Source: JBGTIS01 sp041745535 (GTDB lineage: Bacteria; Bacteroidota; Bacteroidia; Cytophagales; Cyclobacteriaceae). Taken from it: 38,497 nucleotides of DNA. The stretch is taken from the NCBI GenBank assembly GCA_041745535.1, contig JBGTIS010000368.1, positions 1-38,497 on the forward strand, given 5' to 3'. The notes beneath the pieces were generated by a model, which made no database searches, was not told the origin of the DNA, and saw only the letters and a program-made list of their open reading frames with translations. Within the stretch, counting starts at the first letter, position 1. Each line of letters opens with the position of its first letter. Of this stretch, positions 26,119 through 34,854 are shown piece by piece. A program made the translations under genes and the position numbers.

Positions 26119-27260
26119 AAGTTTCCTCCATTCGTTTGGCCCTTACATTTCTTTTGATCCGCATACGGAACATACCATAAATAATTACCAGTAAAATGGG
26201 TAATAAAAAATTCAGGTATTTCAAGGAAGTTTTGGTGCCATCTTCCATTTGCTTAATGGGTCTGGACGTTACTCCTTTGGTTCGAAGGGCGATCAAACCG
26301 GTATCGTCCGACAGCCAATCGATGCTGTTTACCAGTAGGCTTATATTATCCGACTGGCCCTGCCCTCCGCTGGATGGGAAGTCACCATCGCCAATCACGA
26401 CCATTTTAGCAGATGTATTTCTCACAATATTACCTTCCAGTGTGGCTGCTATAATTAAAGTAGAAAGGGGAAAGTCGCTGTTCTGCCACTCTTTGGATAT
26501 ATCAAAAGTAGTAGGCACATTCACCGAAGCGGACTGTTCGGAAGTAAAGGCAATAGGCGTAAAATGCTTGCTAGAATCGTTTCCTTCCGAATAGGTAATG
26601 GGACTGGCAAAGGGCAGAATCACGGCTTCTAATCCCTGGGTAATCGGGTTTTCGGCGAAATTGCTGATAATGGGTAAAAAAGGGAAAGATACCTGACTGT
26701 TGATGGTGAAAAAGCCTTGCTGCTGTTGTACGGTTACCGCGCCGCAACTGGCATCCAGCGCAAAGCTGTTTTGTACATTAATTCCCTTTTCCTGCAACCA
26801 GGTTTCCAAACCCGTGGTTACTTCAGAACCAAAAGCATTTTGCAAATCGCCGTTTACCCGGTTCATGGCAACCAGTATATTTCCGCCTCTGGACAGAAAA
26901 TCATCCAGTTGTGCCAGATGGCTGGGTGGAAAAGAATCGGTAGGCGCAACAATGGCGATAGTTATAAATTTATTAGCAATAGTTGCGGTATCGGAAAGCG
27001 TCAGGTTCTGAAAATTATATAATACGCTTAAAGAACTACTGACCTGTGGTAAATTGTCAACAGCAGGTTCGCCATGGCCCTGTAGTAAACCAACAACAGG
27101 TTTATCTACAGCCGACAGCTTTTTAATATTAGAAGAAAGTGCGTATTCCATAGCCGCGCCGGGTTGTATCCCAGGAATTACTTCCTTTTGGTCGCCCTGC
27201 TGAATTACCGCCCCAGATAGGCCTTCTGCTGTTTCACCTGGTCTTTTTCCCGTACGTTCA
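26111..27260 (-). pseudogene. gldG: gldG (ABC transporter auxiliary protein), 5'-truncated and frameshifted
   Basis: The C-terminal part is clearly GldG-like (ABC_transp_aux region): KEVIPGIQPGAAMEYALSSNIKKL, VVGLLQGHGEP, a central substrate-binding-like domain and a final membrane helix (LNFLLPILLVIIYGMF). The first 100-150 residues, including the N-terminal membrane helix, are missing. Just before the good part, the sequence VNVREKDQVKQQKAYLG, which belongs to GldG, is read in a different frame. One G in the run at 27211-27214 seems lost (CTGGGGCGG instead of five Gs). The upstream end fuses directly into the truncated gldF. Not expected to be functional. Confidence 0.82.
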
Positions 27261-27662
27261 CTAAATAGCACCATGATCCACATTTCCCAAATAAGCCACT
27301 GTAATATAGTAAGGCAGCGTAAAAGCCAGGGCAATGACGATAAGCAGCAAACAGGCCAGGAATTTCCCAACTACCACCTGCCGGTCGGTAACTGCTTTTG
27401 TCAGCAATAGTTCAATGGTGCCGGTTTTCTTTTCTTCGGCCAGCATCCGCATAGTAATGGCCGGAATAAAGAAAAACAGGGTCCAGTAAGCAATACTGAA
27501 GAACGACTGTAAACTGGCCTGCCCCACAAAGAACACATCGGAGCCATACAGCCAGGTAAAAAAACCACTAAAGCCCAGAAAGGCTACTAACATTATGTAG
27601 GCAATCAACGAATCAAAAAAAGCCTGCGATTCTCTTTTGGTAATGGTCCAGGTTGCATTCAT
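27261..27662 (-). pseudogene. gldF: gldF (ABC-2 permease), 3'-truncated
   Basis: 133 residues from a good start (MNATWTITKRESQAFFDSLIAYIML) with the first three or four membrane segments and the cytosolic loop RMLAEEKKTGTIELLLTKAV that is typical of ABC-2/GldF permeases. The protein stops after YLGNVDHGAI, where a full GldF (about 240 residues) continues with two or three more helices. Immediately after this point the sequence is GldG. The truncated permease lacks half its membrane core. The ATPase GldA is not in this window. Confidence 0.82.
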
Positions 27663-27781
27663 CTTTTCCTAATTTTAATAAGGGGATGTTTTTGAAAAAG
27701 TGATATTAAAATATTGCCACTTATATTTCGAACCTTTTTAAGCGGTTATGGGTCTTTATTGTACATTTAAATAATAACACC

Positions 27782-28588
27782 ATGAACATGTCGGACCTTA
27801 AAGAAAACCTTTTATACCTGGTTTTTCTGGTTGTAATTGTTGCGGCCAGTACCAGCAGCTGCGAAAAAGAAGTGAGTTCACTGGTTGTTGACCCCAACCA
27901 CAAGGTAAAACCCGAATACAATACGCCTTTCAAACTTAGTATCAGCCAAAGAGCCTTCTTCCGGAAAGACGAACTCACTGTTCAGTTTCTGGGCGTAACG
28001 GAAGATTCCCGTTGCCCTCAGGGGGCCACATGCATTTGGCAGGGCGAGGTAAAAGTATCGTTATCATTAGCCACCGAAAACCAGCAAAGTGATGAAATTA
28101 CCTTGGTATTAGGCACACAGCCCGATCAGGCAAAACAAGTTTTTGATGGTTTTTTGGTAGAACTGGAAAAAGTTACGCCTGTTCCGGTTGAAGGGAAGGA
28201 AATGGATGCCGACGATTATAAAATTACCCTGCGCGTTATCCGCATGGATACCAGTTGCACGCCTATTGTGATCGATCAGGAAAAAGCAGCCAGCGCATCT
28301 TCCGACCCATTTGATTTCAAATCGGTATCAGTTGAGGGCGACTGCCTGCAGATTGAAGTAAGTTATGGCGGAGGCTGTGATGGAGCGGATTTTGAGCTTA
28401 TAACCGGAGGTGAGGTGATGGAATCGTATCCACCCCAAATGAGGATAGCGTTACTGTTAGACGATCAGGATGATTGCAAAGCCCTGGTAACCAAAAATCT
28501 CTCTTATGATATTTCGGCGCTAAGGCAGCAAAACTCCGAAGTTATTCTGCACTTAACAGACTGGGATACGCCCATCAGTTTTAAATAG
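27782..28588 (+). CDS. Putative lipoprotein of unknown function
   Basis: A 268-residue protein with a signal sequence followed by SSC-EKE, a standard Bacteroidota lipobox with acidic +2 residue, so probably surface- or outer-membrane-anchored. The part containing VTEDSRCPQGATCIWQGEVKVSL (about residues 73-95) with two cysteines is a recurrent pattern in Bacteroidota lipoproteins of unknown function. A second half (about 160-268) adds a CDG-type Cys-rich region. No enzymatic motif. Monocistronic, divergent from gldF. Confidence 0.75.
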   Translation: MNMSDLKENLLYLVFLVVIVAASTSSCEKEVSSLVVDPNHKVKPEYNTPFKLSISQRAFFRKDELTVQFLGVTEDSRCPQGATCIWQGEVKVSLSLATENQQSDEITLVLGTQPDQAKQVFDGFLVELEKVTPVPVEGKEMDADDYKITLRVIRMDTSCTPIVIDQEKAASASSDPFDFKSVSVEGDCLQIEVSYGGGCDGADFELITGGEVMESYPPQMRIALLLDDQDDCKALVTKNLSYDISALRQQNSEVILHLTDWDTPISFK

Positions 28589-28667
28589 TAACGATAAACC
28601 AAGAAACTATCCATTGATAGAGTTGCCCATCGCTCTAACAAGAATAACAGGCGGCTGGTTTTTCTGC

Positions 28668-29297
28668 CTACCCTACTGTTATATATTCTAAATGGGCCTG
28701 GTCATTCGCTAGTTCGAGGGTAAACGCACCATCGGTATAATTGAGTATATACAAACCCAGATTGGTATGGGCAAACTCATCCATGTTTTTCAGGCTTTCG
28801 CCCAGCATCAGGCAAAGAAATATGCGCATGGCCCGACCGTGCATACAAATCAGGATTGTTTTTTCGTTTTCCTGTTTTTCAATATAATCCAATACCGGTT
28901 TTTGCCGTTCCTGTACCATAATGGGGCTGTCACCACCTTCTATTCGAACATCAACCTCTCCCCTGGTCCAGGCTTCGGTAATAGTTTCGTAATACTGACT
29001 GTCGTGGCTGTTTACAATCTTTCCTTCATAAATACCCCAGTTGATCTCATTCAAACCTGCGAACGAAACATGCGGGATGCCATCGTCAATAAAATTTTGT
29101 ACTGACTGGATACTTCTCTGTAATTCAGACGTATACACTTTATCAAATGGAATGTCTTTGTATTTCTCGTAAAAGGCGGCAGCTTGTTTTCTGCCCGTAT
29201 CGTTTAATGGCGCGTTAATGCCACTTCCCTGAACTACGCCTCGTTTATTATAATCGGTTTCTCCGTGTCTGATCAAATAAATTTTTTTGCTTTTCAC
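28668..29297 (-). CDS. Histidine phosphatase family protein
   Basis: A 209-residue protein starting with GTG (29297) followed by KKIYLIRHGETDYN, the phosphoglycerate-mutase-type catalytic RHG (R10-H11-G12). The partner His is in ILICMHGRAMRIFL. It is a phosphatase or mutase of broad type (for example alpha-ribazole phosphatase or sugar-phosphatase), and the substrate is not readable from motifs. It is divergent from the menaquinone genes, with start codons 48 bases apart. A TATTTTTG box (29329-29336, minus) lies 32 bases before the start. Confidence 0.9.
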   Translation of the reverse strand: MKSKKIYLIRHGETDYNKRGVVQGSGINAPLNDTGRKQAAAFYEKYKDIPFDKVYTSELQRSIQSVQNFIDDGIPHVSFAGLNEINWGIYEGKIVNSHDSQYYETITEAWTRGEVDVRIEGGDSPIMVQERQKPVLDYIEKQENEKTILICMHGRAMRIFLCLMLGESLKNMDEFAHTNLGLYILNYTDGAFTLELANDQAHLEYITVG

Positions 29298-29344
29298 TAT
29301 ATTTTATTTTCTGAACATTTATTTTAGTCAAAAATAACAAATTT

Positions 29345-29761
29345 ATGTTTAATACGGATGTTACAGTAGAATCGTTGAATCGAATGAGTGTGGGTAACAT
29401 GGTATCGTACCTGGGTATCGAGTATACTGAAATTGGAAAAAATTTCCTAAAAGCTAAAATGCCGGTAGATCATCGCACTAAACAACCCCTGGGCTTGTTA
29501 CATGGTGGGGCATCGGTAGCGCTTGCCGAAACACTGGGAAGTGTAGCCGCCAATTCCTGTTTGGATAACAGAAAGCAGTATTGTGTGGGGCTTGAAATAA
29601 ACGCTAATCACCTGCGGCCTGTTACCGAAGGGTATGTTTACGGAACAGCCAGGCCAGTTCATATTGGAAAGAAAACACAGGTGTGGGAGATTCGTATTAG
29701 TAACCAGAACGATAAAATAGTTTGTATCAGCAGAATTACCTTAGCAGTGCTGGATAAATAA
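29345..29761 (+). CDS. Hotdog-fold acyl-CoA thioesterase (MenI/PaaI-like)
   Basis: A 138-residue hotdog thioesterase with the PaaI-type core GLLHGGASVALAETLGSVAA, in which E62 is the likely catalytic residue. It lies five bases upstream of isochorismate synthase. In the menaquinone pathway, MenI hydrolyses 1,4-dihydroxy-2-naphthoyl-CoA, and the neighbour makes that the best guess. The alternative is a general PaaI-type thioesterase. The rest of the men genes are not in the window. Confidence 0.85.
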   Translation: MFNTDVTVESLNRMSVGNMVSYLGIEYTEIGKNFLKAKMPVDHRTKQPLGLLHGGASVALAETLGSVAANSCLDNRKQYCVGLEINANHLRPVTEGYVYGTARPVHIGKKTQVWEIRISNQNDKIVCISRITLAVLDK

Positions 29762-29766
29762 ATTGT

Positions 29767-31035
29767 ATGCAATCATCTTTTTCCGAATTTTTTGTTGAAT
29801 CAGTGCGGGAAGCATCTCCAGCCGAAGTTTTTAAAAGTCTTTTCTCATCTGCCCATCATCACCAGTTAGCCATCGCGGCCTGGCGGCTTCCTTTTCAGCA
29901 ACAAAAACATGTGATCATTGACTTGTCAGGAGAAGCCAAAAAAATAAAACCTGAACTGGAAACTTTACCTGCCGGATTTATTTTTAGCCCCTTTACTTCC
30001 GGAAATGAAACATCATCAGACACCAACCAGCATCAGTCGCTATATTTGCATGCTGATGTAAGCTTTAGTACAGACGCGAATCGGGTAATGGTTAATCCTA
30101 TTTTTCAGAAAGGCAAAGTGGGTATCGAGAAAGTGGTGAGTGATATCGAAAACCACATCAGTAATAAGCAGCGAGGCGCAACGCCTTATTTTATTTCAGA
30201 TGATATAGTCGAAATTACCAATACCAGCAAGGAACAGTACATTCATTTGGTAAAAAAAGCCATGGCTGCGATTAACGAAGGTATATTTCAGAAAGTAGTG
30301 CCTTCCAAACAAAAAGCGATTGCCATACCGGATAAATTCGATATAGTAGATGCTTTTTTTCAGTTAAGCGCTGTTTATCCGCATGCTTTTGTTTCGCTGG
30401 TTTCTATTCCGGGGGTAGGTACCTGGCTGGGTGCTTCCCCCGAAATGCTAATTCAGACATTTCAGGAACCTTTTCAGCAACACCGGATTTTCAGAACGGT
30501 AGCTTTGGCAGGTACACAATCTTTGAAAAAGAATAATTCGTTATGCAATGCGGCCTGGCGGCAGAAAGAAATTGAAGAGCAGGCCATGGTATGCCGGTAT
30601 ATTATCAATTGCTTTAAAAAGATCCGGCTGCGCGAGTACGAAGAAGAAGGGCCTAAAACTGCCGCGGCGGGCAACCTGATGCATTTAAAAACTGAGTACA
30701 CGGTAGATATGGATGCGCTTAATTTTCCTGAATTGGCTACCATCATGCTGGAGCTTTTACATCCTACTTCAGCGGTTTGCGGCATGCCCCGAGAAGCTAC
30801 GATGGCTTTTTTACAGGAACATGAAAACATGAACCGCTCCTTTTACAGCGGTTTTCTGGGACCGGTAAATGTACATGATGAAATTAATATTTACGTAAAC
30901 CTGCGATGCATGCGGCTTTTCAGCGAAAAAGCCATTCTGTATGCAGGCGCTGGCGTTACGGCCGACTCAGTACCTGAAAAAGAATGGCTGGAAACCGAAA
31001 TGAAAGTAAGTACTTTACTGAATATTCTGAAATAA
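29767..31035 (+). CDS. menF: Isochorismate synthase (menaquinone pathway)
   Basis: A 422-residue chorismate-utilising enzyme. The conserved C-terminal ADC/TrpE-like core is visible: GASPEMLI, AWRQKEIEEQAMVCRYI (catalytic Glu region), LHPTSAVCGMPREATMAFL, YSGFLGPVN and the end AGAGVTADSVPEKEWLETEMK. It interconverts chorismate and isochorismate with Mg2+. The adjacent thioesterase and the absence of siderophore genes favour MenF over EntC, although both share the reaction. Length and order are normal. Confidence 0.93.
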   Translation: MQSSFSEFFVESVREASPAEVFKSLFSSAHHHQLAIAAWRLPFQQQKHVIIDLSGEAKKIKPELETLPAGFIFSPFTSGNETSSDTNQHQSLYLHADVSFSTDANRVMVNPIFQKGKVGIEKVVSDIENHISNKQRGATPYFISDDIVEITNTSKEQYIHLVKKAMAAINEGIFQKVVPSKQKAIAIPDKFDIVDAFFQLSAVYPHAFVSLVSIPGVGTWLGASPEMLIQTFQEPFQQHRIFRTVALAGTQSLKKNNSLCNAAWRQKEIEEQAMVCRYIINCFKKIRLREYEEEGPKTAAAGNLMHLKTEYTVDMDALNFPELATIMLELLHPTSAVCGMPREATMAFLQEHENMNRSFYSGFLGPVNVHDEINIYVNLRCMRLFSEKAILYAGAGVTADSVPEKEWLETEMKVSTLLNILK

Positions 31036-31080
31036 CAATCTTTTACAGAAATGGCTTCAAACTTTACAAAGCAATGCCTT

Positions 31081-32412
31081 TTATAAATTTCCTTTATAGT
31101 ATTTTAGTGCGGTTTCCTGGAAAATCAGGGTATATTCCGCCTGTATCTTGTTCGATTTCGCGGTAACCAAAGTAGCGCTGGCCTTATTCAGGTCGATAAG
31201 GGTGCCGGTGCCGAGCCGAAATCTTTCCTGTTCTACTTCCTGGGCTTTTTCGGCAGCTTTCAACTGCGATTGTGTGGTAATAACCCGTTGTTGGGCGGTG
31301 CGGAAATCAGATATGGCTGTTTGCGCCTGTGTGAAAACTGTTCTTTCCAGGTTTTCCAGTTCCAACTGAGAATTGTTGTATTCCTGCAGATTCTGCTGAA
31401 CCAGTGTGCTGTTTCTCAGGTTACTGAAAATGGGAATATAAAGCGATAGCTGATACACCTGCACACGATTGATAGTCCTGAATTGTTCCTCAAAAACCTG
31501 GGGAGCCAAAGAAGAATATCGTGATCCAAAATAATAACCCGCGCTTAACGAAGGATAGTAGTTTGATTTGGCGATTTTTACAGATTTTTCGTTGTAATCA
31601 ATAGTTTGTTTCTGCTGTTTATAATCAGGGCGGTTGGCAATAGCCTCATTATAGAAGCCTTCAATATCTACATTTCTCGTTAACAATTCTGCCATTTCAA
31701 TATTCGGCTGTTCGAAATGCCATTTAGCAAAAGGATCAATCTGTATGGTACTGAATAAAGTAGCCTTGCTGTTATTCAGGTTGTTTTGAGCTTCTACCAC
31801 AGTAAGTTCAACGCGTTTGGTTTCCGCCTCCTGATTATAAAGATCAGCTATGTTACGAATACCGGCATCCATAAAGGCTTGAATGCTTGTAAGTAGTTCT
31901 TGCTGTTGCTTTAAATCGGCTTTGGCCACTTCCAGCAATTCCTGATTAACCAATACTTCCAGATATTGAACCGATGCATTGTACACTGCATCCTGTTTGG
32001 CACGTTCTATCTGAAACACTTGCTGCTGAACTCCGCTTTTGGTTTGCTGGGCGGTATAATAACGGCTTAACCCATTGAATAAAGGCAGAGAAGCGGATAG
32101 TCCTCCTGATAAACTCTGTACTTTTTCGGAAGTAAACTGTGCGGTTGTCTCATCAAATTGTCGTCCTACCACTTGTTGCCCATCAAACCTTATGCCTGCT
32201 TCAGGCAAAAAAGATGCATAGCTCTGCTTTCGGGCAGTTTCGTAATACTTCATGGTATTCTTTTGCTGTTGCAGGCTAATGCTATTGTCAATAGCCAGTT
32301 GTATGGCTTGATCGTATGTTAAATTTTGGGCTGTAGTATCCTGGGCGCTGGCATCATTCATCACAAAGAGTGCTCCTACAGCACCAGCAATTATGTAAGT
32401 AGTAAGTTTCAT
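31081..32412 (-). CDS. TolC-family outer-membrane efflux protein
   Basis: A 443-residue protein with a signal peptide (ALFVMNDASAQ) and the repeating helical/beta pattern of TolC channels, for example LTYDQAIQLAIDNSISLQQQKN at the start of each repeat and RFRLGTGTLIDLNKASATLVTAKSNKIQAEYTLIF at the end of the second. It forms an outer-membrane trimer that connects with a periplasmic adaptor. It starts one base after the stop of the ABC ATPase, so both are on the same transcript. The adaptor is the separate gene at 37983. Confidence 0.93.
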   Translation of the reverse strand: MKLTTYIIAGAVGALFVMNDASAQDTTAQNLTYDQAIQLAIDNSISLQQQKNTMKYYETARKQSYASFLPEAGIRFDGQQVVGRQFDETTAQFTSEKVQSLSGGLSASLPLFNGLSRYYTAQQTKSGVQQQVFQIERAKQDAVYNASVQYLEVLVNQELLEVAKADLKQQQELLTSIQAFMDAGIRNIADLYNQEAETKRVELTVVEAQNNLNNSKATLFSTIQIDPFAKWHFEQPNIEMAELLTRNVDIEGFYNEAIANRPDYKQQKQTIDYNEKSVKIAKSNYYPSLSAGYYFGSRYSSLAPQVFEEQFRTINRVQVYQLSLYIPIFSNLRNSTLVQQNLQEYNNSQLELENLERTVFTQAQTAISDFRTAQQRVITTQSQLKAAEKAQEVEQERFRLGTGTLIDLNKASATLVTAKSNKIQAEYTLIFQETALKYYKGNL

Positions 32413-32413
32413 T

Positions 32414-33103
32414 TTATGCCTCCTGCACTTTTATAATTTCATCTCTGGCCACAATTCCATCTACAATCTGAATGATACGGTCGCCATACTGGGCGTTTTC
32501 TTCAGAATGAGTTACCTGAATAATGGTCATGCCTTCTTTATTGAGTTTTTTGAACAATTCCATCACCTCCCGGCCCTGTTCCGAATGCAGGTTGCCGGTG
32601 GGTTCGTCGGCCAGCAATAATTTAGGCTTACCGGCAATAGCGCGGGCAATGCCTACCAGTTGCTGCTGACCACCAGAAAGCTGTTCCGGGAAAAGGTCTT
32701 TCTTGGCTACCATCTGAAACCGATCGAGTAATTCGGCTACCCGGCTTTTTCTTTCTTTGCCGCTCACATTCTGATACAGCAAAGGGGTTTCAATATTTTC
32801 ATATACGGTAAGCTCATCTATTAAATGATAGGCCTGGAACACATACCCTATGGTATGCTTTTGCAAATCGCTGCGGTGTTTTTCCTTTAGTTTGTGTACG
32901 GGTTGGTCTAACAGATAGTATTCACCGGCTGAAGGAGGATCCAGCAAACCGATAATATTTAAAAGTGTGGTTTTTCCCGCGCCACTGGGGCCCATTATGG
33001 TTACAAAATCTCCTTCTTCCACTTCTAAATCAATACCCTTCAAAATAAAGGTTTTCCGAAAACGAGATTGATAATACTTATCGATGTCAATGAGTTTAAT
33101 CAT
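32414..33103 (-). CDS. MacB/LolD-type ABC transporter ATP-binding protein
   Basis: A 229-residue ATPase: Walker A GPSGAGKT (38-45), Q-loop YVFQAYHLIDELTVYEN, signature LSGGQQQLVGIARA, Walker B LLLADEPTGNL and the H-loop VTHSEENA. The signature has LVGIARA where RVAIARA is usual, a mild deviation. This type powers export through a MacB-like permease, but no permease is adjacent. The upstream region has a sigma-54-like promoter and an activator palindrome, so it should be controlled by the kinase/activator pair in this locus. Confidence 0.93.
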   Translation of the reverse strand: MIKLIDIDKYYQSRFRKTFILKGIDLEVEEGDFVTIMGPSGAGKTTLLNIIGLLDPPSAGEYYLLDQPVHKLKEKHRSDLQKHTIGYVFQAYHLIDELTVYENIETPLLYQNVSGKERKSRVAELLDRFQMVAKKDLFPEQLSGGQQQLVGIARAIAGKPKLLLADEPTGNLHSEQGREVMELFKKLNKEGMTIIQVTHSEENAQYGDRIIQIVDGIVARDEIIKVQEA

Positions 33104-33154
33104 GATAATAGCTTATGGTTAGTATTTTTTATTTCAGAAACGAGAACAAAATTT

Positions 33155-33170
33155 CCAATAAACATGCCAA
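33155..33170 (-). promoter_or_regulatory. Sigma-54-like promoter of the ABC ATPase/TolC operon
   Basis: On the minus strand: TTGGCAT-N5-TTGG. GG and the -12 G are twelve bases apart, as required for sigma-54 (consensus TTGGCAC-N5-TTGC). The final C is G here and the seventh base is T instead of C. It would start transcription near 33143, leaving a 40-base leader before the ATG at 33103. Confidence 0.55.
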
Positions 33171-33242
33171 CGACCAGAAAAGCCATTTATGGCTATATTA
33201 GGGATACACAAGTATTTTTTACCGTCCGGTTTTGAATACAAC

Positions 33243-33260
33243 GTGTACGTTTTCGTACAC
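33243..33260. promoter_or_regulatory. Putative activator-binding palindrome (left copy)
   Basis: GTGTACG-TTTT-CGTACAC is a perfect 7-bp inverted repeat, centred about 108 bases upstream of the inferred start of the ABC ATPase transcript. Its reverse complement, GTGTACGAAAACGTACAC, matches 16 of 18 bases at 37817-37834, upstream of the adaptor gene. This spacing suits an NtrC-type upstream activating sequence. Confidence 0.6.
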
Positions 33261-33412
33261 TAAAATAATAAATTTATGTGCTTACATTTCATATTTAAAT
33301 ATGAATTTTGCGATTAAAAGAATTTGATTTTGATAATTGCTGAAGGTTAACCTAATTTAGGTGATTGTTTGACTGTAGTATCTGGCATATTTCCTGAAAA
33401 AAACAACTGTTC

Positions 33413-34465
33413 ATGCTTTGGCTTTTTATTGTCCTGTTTGTCGTTATACTAAGTATCGCTATTATCATCTTTATCGGTTATTCTATTTCAGCCCCCAAAT
33501 ATCAGGGGCCACCGACAGATCACTTTGACGGAAAAAAATTCAAAAACGCGAACAATCAGGTAGCAAAAGGCCTGCTAGATGTACTGAAATGGCAGCTTAA
33601 TCGTGATAAGGGTCCCTGGAGAAAGTACTATGAAATGCCATATGGAAGCCCCCCGCCCGCAAAAGTTACCGGCAATGAAGTTCAGGTTACTTTTATCAAT
33701 CATTCTACTTTTCTCATTCAACTAGGTGGAGTTAACATCCTGACAGATCCCGTGTGGAGCGAGCGGGTAAGCCCATTCCCATGGGTGGGTCCAAAAAGAA
33801 TGCGTCCACCTGGTATCCGTTTTGAAGATTTGCCCCACATTGATGTAATTCTGCTAACCCACAACCATTATGACCATCTGGATATTGATACAGTGAAGCA
33901 ACTGGCCGAAAAATATTCACCACAATTTTATACCCCACTGGGTGTAAATTTGTATTTAGAGCAAAATCATATTGCCAATATAACCAGTATGGATTGGTGG
34001 AGTGCTACGGACTTAAACCAGAATCTGAAACTATTTTGTGTGCCAGCTCAACATTTCTCGGGCAGAGGTATGTTCGATAGGGATGCTACCCTTTGGTGTG
34101 GATTTGTTATCAAAATTGGTGAGAGCCATCTCTATTTTGCGGGTGACAGCGGATATGGAGCGCTTTTCAAAAAAATTGGTGAACAGTTTAACCCTATTAA
34201 GCTGGCCATTCTGCCTATTGGCGCTTACCGGCCTAAAAACTTTATGTCGCCCATTCATGTATCGCCTAAGGAATCAGTTAAAATTCATCTGGATGTAAGA
34301 GCTGAGCAAAGTATTGCCGGTCATTTCGGAACTTTTCCTTTGGCAGATGATGGTATGGAAGAACCTGTTTCAGACCTGAAACAGGCATTGAAAGAAATGG
34401 ATATCGCAAAAAAGAGCTTCTGGATATTACAGGAAGGGAAAGGAAAAAACTTTTTAATTCAATAA
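33413..34465 (+). CDS. MBL-fold metallohydrolase, NAPE-PLD/UlaG-like
   Basis: A 350-residue protein with an N-terminal membrane anchor (LFIVLFVVILSIAIIIFIGYS) and a metallo-beta-lactamase fold of the NAPE-PLD/UlaG branch. The metal-binding THNHYDHLD (HxHxDH) lies near residue 155, with later His/Asp ligands in PAQHFSGRG and FAGDSGYG. It is probably a membrane-bound phosphodiesterase or lactonase acting on lipids, but substrate is unknown. It starts divergently from the ABC ATPase and next to the activator palindrome, yet I see no convincing sigma-54 box at a usable distance, so its place in the regulon is uncertain. Confidence 0.85.
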   Translation: MLWLFIVLFVVILSIAIIIFIGYSISAPKYQGPPTDHFDGKKFKNANNQVAKGLLDVLKWQLNRDKGPWRKYYEMPYGSPPPAKVTGNEVQVTFINHSTFLIQLGGVNILTDPVWSERVSPFPWVGPKRMRPPGIRFEDLPHIDVILLTHNHYDHLDIDTVKQLAEKYSPQFYTPLGVNLYLEQNHIANITSMDWWSATDLNQNLKLFCVPAQHFSGRGMFDRDATLWCGFVIKIGESHLYFAGDSGYGALFKKIGEQFNPIKLAILPIGAYRPKNFMSPIHVSPKESVKIHLDVRAEQSIAGHFGTFPLADDGMEEPVSDLKQALKEMDIAKKSFWILQEGKGKNFLIQ

Positions 34466-34558
34466 ACTCGCTGGGAAAGAAATAATAATAGCCTATCGCT
34501 TAAAAGAAATTATAAACTACCAACTTTAAAAATTATTCCCTCTTTGGGAAAATTTAGT

Positions 34559-34566
34559 TATATTTG
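34559..34566 (+). promoter_or_regulatory. Putative -7 element TATATTTG
   Basis: TATATTTG matches TAnnTTTG and lies about 93 bases upstream of the small lipoprotein start. The nearest upstream TTTG is only 12 bases away instead of 19, so this is a weak call. Confidence 0.3.
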
Positions 34567-34658
34567 ATGCACTAAAAATAATTGTAAATCAGTTATTTAG
34601 TAGTATGGCATGCTATATGTGGTTTGTCCATCACTTGTTAATCATTAAACTATTTGTT

Positions 34659-34814
34659 ATGAAAAAAGGTGTATTGATAATTGTCGCATTAGTGGGGATG
34701 ATGGCTAGTTGTGCGCAGAAAACCTGTCCTACTTATTTGCATAATCCTCAACAGTCGGATGATCTGCGTGTTCAGGTTGAAAAGCCATTGAATTCTGATA
34801 TTCAAAAGAATTGA
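34659..34814 (+). CDS. Small lipoprotein (51 residues)
   Basis: The start I choose is the ATG at 34659, eighteen codons inside the longest frame, because it is followed by KKGVLIIVALVGMMASC, a signal peptide with lipobox at residue 18. The mature part is only 34 residues, with CPTY near its N-terminus. Short lipoproteins of this kind with CPTY are common in Bacteroidota and mostly uncharacterised. It lies between the MBL gene and the convergent kinase gene. Confidence 0.65.
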   Translation: MKKGVLIIVALVGMMASCAQKTCPTYLHNPQQSDDLRVQVEKPLNSDIQKN

Positions 34815-34822
34815 CATCAAAT

Positions 34823-34854
34823 ATGCTTCATCATCTGAAGCGGTGGTGAAGCAT
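34823..34854. terminator. Hairpin between the lipoprotein and kinase genes
   Basis: ATGCTTCA (34823-34830) pairs with TGAAGCAT (34847-34854), and further inner bases also pair. It lies between convergent stops and touches the kinase stop codon. There is no T tract, so a terminator function is only probable. Confidence 0.45.

Larger units (their letters stand above)
33104..33412. other. Divergent regulatory region of the ABC ATPase and MBL genes
   Basis: A 309-base region with no gene. It holds the sigma-54-like promoter for the ABC ATPase (33155-33170), the activator palindrome (33243-33260), a palindromic GGTTAACC at about 33345 and AT-rich sequence before the MBL gene. Confidence 0.6.

Noticed and set aside
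26111..27370. Reading 26111-27370 as one complete 419-residue protein
   Set aside because: The first 50 residues overlap gldF in another frame and look like noise, whereas the frame shift at the G run restores a GldG-like sequence. The apparent start is an artefact.
33382..33397. Sigma-54-like element CTGGCAT-N5-CTGA before the MBL gene
   Set aside because: The GG/G spacing fits, but transcription would start about four bases before the ATG at 33413, leaving no leader, and the -12 part is poor.
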